From NCBI RefSeq assembly GCF_014898055.3, contig NW_023605083.1, forward strand, positions 60,676,228-60,740,227: a stretch of DNA of 64,000 bases. The letters run 5' to 3'. The stretch comes from Talpa occidentalis (lineage: Eukaryota > Chordata > Mammalia > Eulipotyphla > Talpidae). The notes beneath the pieces were generated by a model. It was not told the DNA's origin and ran no database searches. It saw only the letters and a list, made by a program, of their open reading frames with translations. Position numbers and translations under genes: made by a program. The first letter of the stretch is position 1; each line of letters opens with the position of its first letter. Below are positions 55,211-64,000 of this stretch, piece after piece.

Positions 55211-55342
55211 AAGAAGAGATTGTGTCACTCTGAGACTCTTGGTTTACAAAAAGATTTTCTTTTCCCATGCGTATATGAATAATAACAATACCACCACTCA
55301 TCGTAGGGTAGTGTTATGAAAATTAAATGATATTAAATTCAA

Positions 55343-55638
55343 AAGTTTTTCTTATGGGCCTCCCTGGTGGCACAGGCGGTTGAGCGCTGCACTCTGAAGC
55401 TGCCCGCAGCCTCTGCAGCATGGTTTTGATCCCGGCTGGCCAGGGAGAAACTCACATGGCACGGCAGACCTCTCCTGTCTCGCCCGCTGCTCCTCTCAGC
55501 AGTGTATTTCATCGGCCTGCCTGTTCTGTTCCTACTCTGTCTCTGTTGAATCCTCTCACCCTCCCATGCATCTGGCCTGAACCCTGGTTCTTGTATAAAT
55601 AAATAAATCTTAAAAAAAATTTTTTAAGTGTTTCTTAT
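55343..55638 (+). mobile_element. tRNA-derived SINE, layer C
   Basis: The body runs from 55356 to about 55625: GGGCCTCCCTGGTGGCACAG, GCGGTTGAGCGCTGCACTCT, TTTTGATCCCGGCTGGCCAG, CAGACCTCTCCTGTCTCGCC, GCATCTGGCCTGAACCCTGG, AATAAATAAATCTT. Repeats AAGT[T/G]TTTCTTAT at 55343-55355 and 55626-55638 differ once. Confidence 0.93.
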
Positions 55639-55639
55639 A

Positions 55640-56425
55640 CTGTAAAAATTACCACATAAAGATAAGTTGGAAAACAGTTTAGTCAAATCATAGGCTGTCA
55701 CCTAAAGGTCCTCCATCTCCAATTCAACAACAATAATAATCATGTCTATTATGTATACGGTGTGCTCCAATACTACAAGCTAGGCATCTTGACCCCGACT
55801 CTTCAGACCAAGGAACTGAGGTAACTAGTAATTACTGATACCTCACTCTGAAGTTTGAATGAAGTCTCCCTGGGCCATATTCAAGATTCAGTGCTGAAGC
55901 CCTCCCAGAGGAGCTCAGGAATCTTAACACAAAGAGGCATAAGTCTACCCAGATAACCTGGGCCAATATACACCTGCCGTGCTGCTAGAACTCTCTGATC
56001 CTCAAAATCCTTCTTTGGTGAGAACAGCAAAGAGTGTCCCCATATCATTCAGTGAGGGAAGTTGGTTATCCTTGGGGACATTCAGAAGATACTCTGTCTG
56101 CCTTCCGAAGTCATAGGAGAACAGGGTTCTGTTCCAGGGACCGGATGCCTATTTGCATCCACACAGTCACCAACCAGTCTGGAAAATGAAACTGAGCACC
56201 AGTGGATGATAATGTCACCCGCCAAGGTTGATCTGCTGCCAAGACTAAGTAAGCAGCCACTTTCTTGTGTGACCCTCCACATGCCTTAGGCAATCCAGAG
56301 AGATGACCTTGTGCCAAGTAGGAGCTAAGAGCCAGGCCCTAAGAGCCTGCTCAGGTGTTGTCCCAGAGACAACTATGCTTATAAGACTGTGGGCCTGGTA
56401 CAGAGGCTCACGGGTGCCATATAAA
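55640..56425. other. Unassigned sequence with a weak MIR-like start
   Basis: 55730-55850 shows a decayed antisense MIR-like order. 56060-56320 has overlapping frames on both strands with no domain. Confidence 0.35.
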
Positions 56426-56429
56426 GATG

Positions 56430-56660
56430 ATCAAGTTTTTGGAGCCAGGAAGACTGAGGTGTTTTAAACCCACTAGGTCGCTTATCAGTTTTATGTCCTT
56501 GGCAAGTGATTTACCAATCAGAACCTCAATTTCCTCATGCATAAAATGGATAGTTATGTCTGCTTCACAGGGTTACTGTAAGGACTACCCAAATTCGTGT
56601 ATGTAAAATTGCTGACACAGCAGGTTCTGATAAATAGTCTTTATCTCCTCTTCCCTGCTG
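56430..56660 (+). repeat. MIR SINE (sense, nearly complete)
   Basis: GGAGCCAGGAAGACTGAGGT, TTTTATGTCCTTGGCAAGTG, GAACCTCAATTTCCTCATGC, ATAAAATGGATAGTTATGTC and CACAGGGTTACTGTAAGGAC follow the full MIR order. Confidence 0.88.
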
Positions 56661-56664
56661 AGGG

Positions 56665-57595
56665 GTCTGGTTCAAATTAGAAGACAAGAGAATACCAATT
56701 CCTAGGAGCAATATAGTTTGCATAATACTTGCTCATTCACTCATTCATTCAGCTAAGAGTCACTGAGCCCTACATTGAAGGCATGAGACCTGGAGGCTAG
56801 CCACTGTCACCCCCACCAACCCCGACAAATCCTCCAGCCTCCTGGTCAGCAAGAACTGTCTTCCTCTCGGAAAGTAGGAGGTTATTCCAGGCAGTTTTGA
56901 TGCAGCTGTAGCCTGGAAGCTCATGTGCTCAAGAATTACTCTCTATGGAGAAAGGAAGAAAGAAAATGTCACTCCCTTAACCTTTCCTCCAGGCCCACTC
57001 TTTATGCACTTAGGATGTCCTTCTCAGGAACACAAGCCACACAGAACTCCAGTGGGAAATGGGCTGGGAAACATTGTGAATGGGGCATTTGGGGCCTAAA
57101 ACAAAGAAATGTGTAACCGTGGCCCTAAGAGCAAGGTTCTCAGTAAGGACTCTGAGGAGCTCAGAAAGCCCCTTGGAGACTGATCATTGACATCCATTAA
57201 GTCAATTATAAAAGTTCTCCAAGGAGTTGGAAATGATGGGGTGTCCGAATAGTGGGAGGAGGTAGAGGTTTCTGATATTTTTCATATGTAGCCAAAATTC
57301 AGTTCCATCTGTAATCAATATTATGGTCTGCCTGTCTTATAAGGCTGCATCGTATATTCCAGTCACTCCTCTACTGTCCTAGGCTATCCATGTGTGTCCC
57401 TTCTAGATGCAAATTTCATGAGGATATGAACATAAAGAGGAACATAAGCAGAGCACAGGAAACGGGATGTTAAATCTACAGCAAAGAAGACTTGGACCTA
57501 TGGATATGATCTCTTTTTTCAAATATTAGCAAAGCTGTAGAAGGGAAGAGAAAGTAGCAGGGTTGCAACTGGGCCACCAAGAGGTCAATATCTTG
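56665..57595. other. Unassigned sequence
   Basis: 56728-56770 (CTCATTCACTCATTCATTCA) is a small L2-like antisense end. The remainder has no recognised feature. Confidence 0.4.
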
Positions 57596-57599
57596 AGAG

Positions 57600-57695
57600 T
57601 TCACTGCCATTTCCCCAACGCTTAGCACAGTGGCTGGCCCAGAGCAGAAACTCCATACGACTGTGTTGGATTTCATAGAATTAAATGGAGAACTT
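57600..57695 (+). repeat. LINE-2 3' end (sense)
   Basis: CAACGCTTAGCACAGTGGCT, GGCCCAGAGCAGAAACTCCA and AGAATTAAATGG match an L2 3' terminus. It lies inside the 230-codon minus frame and argues against that frame being a gene. Confidence 0.65.
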
Positions 57696-57718
57696 TCAGA
57701 GTCAGGCTGCTTTGTGAT

Positions 57719-57741
57719 GGGGTGGGGTGGGGTGGGCTGGG
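57719..57741 (+). other. G-quadruplex motif
   Basis: Three GGGG runs at 57719, 57724 and 57729, each followed by T, then GGG at 57734 and, after CT, GGG at 57739. One-base loops make this a strong canonical G4 pattern. GATGGGATGGG follows at 57751-57761. Confidence 0.85.
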
Positions 57742-57744
57742 TTA

Positions 57745-59570
57745 GCATAGGATGGGATGGGTAAGACAGAAGAATCCCTTTCTCCAAAGGTACAGAGGTG
57801 TGCAAGCCTAATGCCATCCCGGGGGCCAAAGGAGACCAGACTGAATAACCAACAAGACTTCTCTCAACTCTCAAGCTCCTCATCCTTGGCTTGAAATGAT
57901 AAAGGATTCCTACTCCCTGGGTGTTTGGGGCCTCACTGCTATTATTCTGCTCCTCTGCTGCAAGCCAATCCAAGAATACACATGGTTTGGGCTCAAAGCT
58001 GTTGGGAGGGTTCCCATAGTACTCGGTGCTCCCCTGCTGACCAAGTGCTTGAACTGCCAGGGAGGTCTGTGGAGTGACTGTCAGCAGCTCCACGGTGGGG
58101 CTCAGACCCTCCATCCACAGGAGACTGCCTAAGGGGAAGTGGCCTGTCCCTGCCACTTGGGGGGCCAACCAGGCTACAGGCTGGCACCAAGAGGGCCTCT
58201 CCTTAAAGGGGAGTCAGCTTGAGAATAGAAATGACCTCAACTTGCATATTCCTTTGAGCTTTCACTTAGCAACTGCCAGTGCAGAAATCTGGAATGGGAG
58301 GACTGCATCAGGTTCCATGGGTCTATCTTCTTAAGAATGTGCTCACAAGTTTCACCCAGAAAACAGCATATAGAAAATCACATCAGAAGCAATCTCTAAA
58401 ACTTCACATTTGCCTTTGGGATGAAGGCTAGTCCGTGCAGAGAACAAAAGGGGAAAGCAGTTTGTTAACTGCTGCTTCCAGATCTGTCAGCCCAAAGCCA
58501 GTGCAGAAATTGGCAGGGAGTTCTGAAAGAGGGTTCATCTCAGCTCCTGAATCCCAGGTAAAAGTTTCAGGCTGGGTGGCCGGGTCGGTTTCAGTGTGTG
58601 ATCAGAACATTCAGAGACAATAATGTTCAGTAACAAGCATGAGCATGAAATGAGGAATCTGACAAATGCAAAAAAAAAAAAAAAAGTTTCAGAATTATAA
58701 TGTGTTCTAACTGTTGGGCTCTGCTGTGTTTACTCAAGTATTTAATCTTTCCCTCCTCCCAGTCTTCTGAATTTAGAGAAGGAAATACTTTAAAATTTTA
58801 TTTTCATACCGCATCCTCCTGCTGAGAATCCAAGACTGTCAGCAGTGTTGCCCAATGGGGGACGTCCCGGGAAGAACATTTCAGACCTATGAACAATGGG
58901 GCATCAGCGTTGCTGCGGGAATGGAAGAGAGCCTGACCGCACTGTCACCATTATTATAATAATCACTTCCTTTTTAGTTTAAAGGATAGCAATAATTTTT
59001 CTTTTGGTGCATTTTTATAAAGCAGCTTATTTGCCTATTAAAGAATACTAACCGTCAAGAGAAAGAAAATTAGGAATTAGTCACCTTTATAATGAAACAA
59101 ATAAATGTGCAATAACCACATTTGCCTTGGGTGAGACAGCAAGGAGAGCAGACGGCCTGGACGGCCTGCTGGATCAGCCACAGCGGGAGGAGTCAGGGCT
59201 CAGCCGTCCTCACTCACAGTACTGAGCAGGGCAGGCGGCCAGCCTCCCTCAGCCTCAGCCTCGGGGGCCTTGTCTGCAAGGAGTGACAGCTTCTTCTCAG
59301 CCTAAGGGCTATTGTGAGCCCACAATGGAGCCCTAACTGTGAAATACCCTTGTCAACAATCCTATCCCTCTCGTATGTGGGCTGGACAGACAGAAACAAG
59401 AGTGGCCCTTGGCTTATGACGAGTAAAGAAGAAACTGGTCTTTCCAACTGGGCTATGAGTCCCCTACTAAAATTAAAAGTGCAATCATTTCAAGTAATTT
59501 AAAAAAATGGAAAGCCGTGATGATGACTCTAAACCTAGGAAAAAGGGCCTAGATGCTCTGAAATGTTTTC
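57745..59570. other. Unassigned, locally GC-richer sequence
   Basis: Part of the 230-codon minus frame (57476-58168) lies here but has no domain. 58960-59115 is AT-rich, repeat-free and enhancer-like in texture. 59150-59300 is GC-richer, with duplicated CGGCCTGGACGGCCTG (59153-59168), but has few CpGs. A 17-A run sits near 58670. No exon is supported. Confidence 0.4.
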
Positions 59571-59574
59571 AATA

Positions 59575-59690
59575 AATAGTCATTCATTCTTGGGTGCTAC
59601 TGGGGAGCATGAGATATGGGCCCTAAGTGTGAAGGGATCCCACAGTCTAGTGCAGGGGCCAGAATAGGGCAGGAGGTTACAATGTTTGCT
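59575..59690 (-). repeat. LINE-2-like fragment (antisense, weak)
   Basis: AATAGTCATTCATTCTTGGG, TGCTACTGGGGAGCATGAGA and GGGATCCCACAGTCTAGTGC follow the antisense L2 order. Confidence 0.45.
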
Positions 59691-59694
59691 GGGG

Positions 59695-60430
59695 TTTGAG
59701 GGAAGCCTCAAGGCAGACATCTGACCCAGGCTGAGCGATTCCATACAAACTCCTCCAAAACTGACTGGATGAGGGGGATCCACATTGTACCCCACCTAGA
59801 GCAGGAGCTTCCTCTTCAGTTTGCCCCAGAGTATCCAGGTTCACCTTTCCTTTTCACCCCCAGCGTCAGCAGCCTATGGCACCTGTTTGGCCTGGCCTGT
59901 CTCTGCACTCTCCTCTCTTCTCCCAGGTGCACTGTCAGCCCCTGCCCGCTGTGTTTATACTTTTCTGCCAGGCTGTCAGTTTTTACAAACAGACACCAAA
60001 GGTAGTGGAAGTGGGGGCTGCAGCTAACACCAGTCTTGCGCTCCCGAGGCCTGATTCTGTGGGGAGATCCTCAGGCACACAGGGGTGGCACCTGGGCGTG
60101 TCTGAATAGAAGAGTCAAGTGCAAAGAACGCTGCAGCCTTTGTGGGAGAGCTGCTCCTCCTGCTGCTCCTCCTGCTGCTCCCCGTGTCATCTGGGCAAGG
60201 AGGATTAGGGTGTGCCTTGGGGTCAATCTGGGGAAGGCCCCATCTCCCCAGTCACAGCACACAATTATAAAAGGGAGGTCACAGGGCACAATCCTGTGAG
60301 TAAATAACGCTGTCACCAGAGAATAGGAAGCTAATGATTTATGTTTTTTCCCTCTAACCCCTTACTTTCACAGAGCCCTATTACTCAGACCCAGAACAAA
60401 GGTCTGAGTAAGCTGGGGCCCCTCTCACAC
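59695..60430. other. Unassigned sequence with a short triplet repeat
   Basis: 60151-60180 is CTGCTCCTCCTG repeated 2.5 times. Several 68-87 codon frames overlap in all phases, as expected of C-rich random sequence. No gene supported. Confidence 0.45.
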
Positions 60431-60434
60431 ACAA

Positions 60435-60565
60435 GCCCTGACCTGATGAGCTGTCTCCGGCCTTGGGCCTTCTGTACAGTTCACTCCCTCAACTTCTGTG
60501 CCCATGGAAACTCCTATTCATCCCACATGATCCCACTTAAACGTTGCCCTCTATCTGAAATCTGC
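60435..60565 (+). repeat. LINE-2 fragment (sense)
   Basis: CCTTGGGCCTTCTGTACAGT, TGTGCCCATGGAAACTCCTA, TTCATCCCACATGATCCCAC and TTAAACGTTGCCCTCTATCT are a decayed L2 3' region. Confidence 0.5.
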
Positions 60566-60929
60566 ACAAGTAGAGCTTACTGAGTTGTAAGACCAAGCAC
60601 TGAAATGCCAGTCTCAAAAGAGGCTGTACATATTTGATGCCATAAGAAGTAGGGGTTCTTAGAATAAAGGGAAAAAATGAAGGGGTATTATTATTACGCA
60701 GGCAATAAATAGGACCTTCCACTGAAATAAGGCATTTTATTACTCCACCCACCCATTTTGGTAACCATAAAATATTAGCATATTAAAGGTTTGAGAATTT
60801 TATATATTTTGTGCAAGCTGAACTTTCCCACACTCAGAGCCATGGGGTGATTGTTCCCTTCACTTTCTTAGAACATCTATTAATCTGCAGAATAGACCAT
60901 GAGAAACACTATCATGGTATAGTTGAGCC

Positions 60930-61080
60930 TCCAGCCTTCCCATGAGATAAGCACTCTTATTTCCATTTTATGCACGGGTGTCAAGTATGTCACAAAAAGT
61001 TTACCCATCCAGAAGGAAGCAGAGGCTGGGGTGGCAACTCCAAATCTAGATCTTTTTTCCTATTAAAACCATATTGGTAG
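60930..61080 (-). repeat. MIR fragment (antisense)
   Basis: GAGATAAGCACTCTTATTTC, CATTTTATGCACGGGTGTCA, CAGAAGGAAGCAGAGGCTGG and ACTCCAAATCTAGATCTTTT follow antisense MIR order. Confidence 0.6.
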
Positions 61081-61084
61081 AGAA

Positions 61085-62215
61085 AAAAAGTTCGGTGGAT
61101 TATGTTGAAATTGCAAGCAGATAGACCTGCAAAAGCAGAGGAAGTGGAGGAAAAGACCCTCTTCTATTAAGGACAGACCCAAGTCAGCAGACCAAGAGCA
61201 AGGAACTGACAGCAGCAGCCCCATCCCCCTTAACATACAGGAGGAGACTGGTTAAAATGAGGGTTCAGGGAAGGGCATCAGTCTTTTCATGATTTCTTCC
61301 TTTCCTTCATTTTGTTCCACCCTCAAAGCATTCAAGCAAAAAAATATGACTGAGCATGTGCTTGGACTCAGCCTCTGCTGGATACCGGGAAAGAACACAG
61401 ACAGCCTTTGGGCCTGGAGCAATTTCTCGTCTCCCCTAGCATCCTAGCTCCTTGCTACACGAAACTGCTACCTAATGTCCTGAACACCCAGTCTCTCAGG
61501 ACACCAACTGGATTAATCAGGACACAAAACGGACCCACCAAATCTTAGGATATAACGTATGAAGGTTTCATTCTCTGTCACAGCAAACATCTAATACACG
61601 TCAGCACAGGGCTCACTTCATCTAATCATCCAGGGACCCAGTCTATCAAGGGAGTGACACATGCTCCAGGGTTCCCACTGCCAGGGAGAGAAATCAGAAG
61701 ACTCACCCCCGCTTTGGAACTCCTGGGCCAGCACTGACATGTGTCACTTCCACCCAGAGCCCACTGGCCAGAACTTGTGAATCACCTAATAACTCCAAGA
61801 CTACAAAGGGAGATCCTCCTAGATGTTCCGAAGGAGAGAAGAGGAGAATAAGGATACAACCAAAATCACTACAACACATTTGTAAACAGCCTGGGAATAA
61901 ATTAAAATATAGTGGCAGTTAACTCAGGTGTTTATAGAATTGGTATGATTGAACTTAGTTCTGTTGTACCGAAATAACACCTTCACTGGAAATTTTATAA
62001 CCACTACTCATTGGGGTCACCCTATCACATTGATTAGTTTTATTATGGAGATTTCTCAGTACAAGTCTGAAACCAGCCAACTGGTTATTCCTGGAAATCG
62101 TACTAGAGTCATGCCTTCCACTGGCAACAAATGATATTGTGTAATACAGTTTGTTACTTGAATACAGAGTTTTTCTTCCTCTCTACAGCTAGCCCCCTTC
62201 CCTCAATCCCCTGTG
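61085..62215. other. Unassigned sequence
   Basis: No gene or named repeat was recognised. Frames are about 60 codons. Confidence 0.4.
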
Positions 62216-62219
62216 AAAA

Positions 62220-62715
62220 TTTAGGGGACCGTTACCCCAGTTAAAACCCTGTAATGATGCCCATCAATGTTGGAATATATACTACAGACATGCCTTTGAG
62301 GGAGCCTCCCTGATCTGGCCCTTAACTGTTCCCCAACTTTATTTCCCAAGACTGCCTTCTTGCTCCACCTTCTCAGAAGGTGATGTCTGGCTCCCTCCCT
62401 TTCTATGCTCATTCTCTCTGCCTGGAGTCCATGTCCCCCTGATATCTGCATGGCAGCCCACCTTTTTCTGAGTTCAGTCCCCAGCTCAAATGGTTCCTTT
62501 CTGATCTGGCTGTCCAATAGGTCTCCCCCAGCTGTTCCTGGTGGATTACCCCACCTCATCTTCTTCCTGGCATCAACCAAGAGTCAAATCATACAACAGA
62601 CCAGTTCACCTTCCAGTATATTATTGTCCTCACAGTCTAAAGTAAAAACCCCACAAGGGCAAAGATTCTTTTGGTTTGGTTCAGAAATGGACTCCCAGAC
62701 CCTAGAACCAAGTCT
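62220..62715 (+). repeat. LINE-2 3' region (sense, long)
   Basis: CCCTGATCTGGCCCTTAACT, TCATTCTCTCTGCCTGGAGT, TCAGTCCCCAGCTCAAATGG, TTCCTTTCTGATCTGGCTGT, CACAGTCTAAAGTAAAAACC, CCACAAGGGCAAAGATTCTT and ACTCCCAGACCCTAGAACC follow the L2 order. The 119- and 141-codon frames are decayed repeat. Confidence 0.75.
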
Positions 62716-62859
62716 GTTAAACATGTGCTTTTCTCCTCTCTTCCCACCCCATCTCTTGGGTCTCCTTGTCCCTTCCCTCTCCCTCCCTCTCAACCTCAGC
62801 ACCCTCAGGATATTTACTGATATCCATTAGCTTTTGTATTTTACTTTTTTGAATTGTCT

Positions 62860-63290
62860 TCTGTGCAAGGAGTATTTATTTGTATTGCTCTGACTTGCTT
62901 TACTACACATAATTCTCTCAAACTCCCTCCATTTTGTTGAAAATGGCTGCATTTCATCTTTCCTTAAGGCTTAATAGTATGCCATAGTGTGGAAACCACA
63001 TCTCTTTGAGCTCGTTATCAATGAATGGACCTTTAGGCTGCTTCCATGCTCCTGGCTATTATAAATAAAGATGCTAGGAAGATTTTGAAACATAATGGTT
63101 TTTTGCATTGATGGTTTCACAGTCTTTGGATTCTTTGCTGGGTCACACAATATTTCCATTTTTAGTTTTTTTAAGGTAAATCTAGATTGCTTTCCATAAT
63201 GGCTACACCAGTTTACATTCCCATCTACAGTGCAAGGGTTCCTCTTTCACTGCATCCTCTCCAGCACTTGTTGTTGGAAGTGTTTTTATC
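62860..63290 (-). mobile_element. L1 3' region (antisense)
   Basis: GGCTTAATAGTATGCCATAG, TAGGCTGCTTCCATGCTCCT, GGCTATTATAAATAAAGATG, GCTTTCCATAATGGCTACAC, CAGTTTACATTCCCATCTAC and GCATCCTCTCCAGCACTTGT are antisense L1 ORF2 steps. It is old, with broken frames. Confidence 0.85.
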
Positions 63291-63296
63291 TTTAAA

Positions 63297-63603
63297 TTTT
63301 AATCCCTTTCGGGCCTCCTCGGTGGCACAGTGGTTGAGCGCTGGGTTGCGAAGCTGCCTGCAGCCTCTGCAATGCCAGTTCGATCCCCGGCCACCGGGTG
63401 AGGGTCCCACATGGCGCGCAGACCTCTCCTGCCGCCCGCTGCTCCCCTCAGCAGTGTACTTCTTCAGTCTGCCTGCTCTGCTCTGCTCTCCGCTCTGCCT
63501 CTGGTGAATTCTCTCACCCTCCCATGCTTCTGACTGTACCCAGTGCTTGTATAAATAAATAAAATAAAATAAAAATCTTTAAAAAAATTTTTTAATCCCT
63601 TTC
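63297..63603 (+). mobile_element. tRNA-derived SINE, layer B
   Basis: The body runs from 63311 to about 63589: GGGCCTCCTCGGTGGCACAG, A box TGGCACAGTGG, B box AGTTCGATCCC, GAATTCTCTCACCCTCCCAT, ACTGTACCCAGTGCTTGTAT, an AATAAAATAAAA tail with ATCTTT. Exact 14-base repeats TTTTAATCCCTTTC lie at 63297-63310 and 63590-63603. The 106-codon plus frame runs through the repeat. Confidence 0.95.
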
Positions 63604-64000
63604 ATAGACTTCCCAAGAAGTCGTCTGGTTCAAAAATCATATTAAAAAGTGAAAGAGAAAACAAAACTGAGAAATTGAAAAGAGGGAAACTTTTCCCAAG
63701 AGACAAACCAAGTAAAGCAATTTTTATACTATTTTTACATGAGACTGCACAAATATATTCTTGGAAGCTACCTTTATCCTTTGGAGTGGGAGGGACTGAT
63801 ACTATCCAATTAGGAGTGACAGGAAAACTGGAACTGGACTGCTGGGCCAAATACATTTAAATGTCATTAGCATGAATGCAAGTAATGAATTCCTCATTAT
63901 TAACTTTAAACAGAAAGAGAAAGGAATTTAATTTAATAGAAAATTTCTCTCCTCTCCCATTGAAATAAATACTAACAAATGTTAATGCTTTGATCATCAA
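63604..64000. other. AT-rich DNA, no gene seen
   Basis: Short frames on opposite strands (61 and 84 codons) overlap without a domain. No named repeat. Confidence 0.4.

Noticed and set aside
57476..58168. 230-codon open frame on the minus strand
   Set aside because: It has no recognisable domain, signal peptide or composition typical of a protein. It runs through an L2 3' end (57600-57695) and the G-rich tract, and overlapping frames exist on the other strand. A chance frame in a GC-richer patch is the simplest reading.
62221..62830. 119- and 141-codon frames on opposite strands
   Set aside because: They overlap a decayed L2 3' region.

Overview
This window looks like ordinary non-coding mammalian nuclear DNA. 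The evidence is L2, MIR, MLT1 and L1 relics, an AT-rich composition with few CpGs, and a lineage-specific tRNA-derived SINE of about 250-300 bp. No open reading frame reads as a real protein-coding exon. The longest ones (230, 194 and 186 codons) are chance frames or lie in repeats. I see no rRNA, tRNA or snRNA gene, CpG-island promoter or CRISPR array. The SINE has a tRNA-like head with A and B boxes and a tail with AATAAA followed by TCTTT, which is the T+ class. That points to a laurasiatherian mammal. A rhinolophoid bat (Rhin-type SINE) is my best guess, but the family name comes from memory and needs a library search.

Layout. 1-3500 is AT-rich DNA with old L2/MIR pieces. 3525-4890 is an L1 ORF2 relic broken by three later retro-insertions. 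5000-17000 is mostly unique sequence with MIRs, one L2, one young SINE (9880) and a conserved-looking AT-rich block near 13 kb. 17420-19360 is an L1 3' end hosting an old SINE, a TAGA microsatellite and a younger 5'-inverted L1. 22901-23915 is a three-layer nest of two SINEs and an L1. 26022-27262 holds an antisense MLT1 LTR followed by a long sense L2. 31337-32150 is an antisense L1 split by a young antisense SINE. 33484-34456 contains a long purine tract and a long pyrimidine tract. 41-64 kb carries six more SINEs, L1 pieces, a MER5-like DNA transposon relic, a G-quadruplex motif at 57.7 kb and L2 pieces.

There is no operon or pathway to describe. The main biological content is retrotransposition history: twelve full-length and one internally deleted SINE copy, most with readable target-site duplications. 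They fall into about four age layers, and nesting supports the order where it can be tested. A few unique AT-rich blocks may be conserved regulatory elements, but that rests only on how they look. I found no convincing new molecular system.
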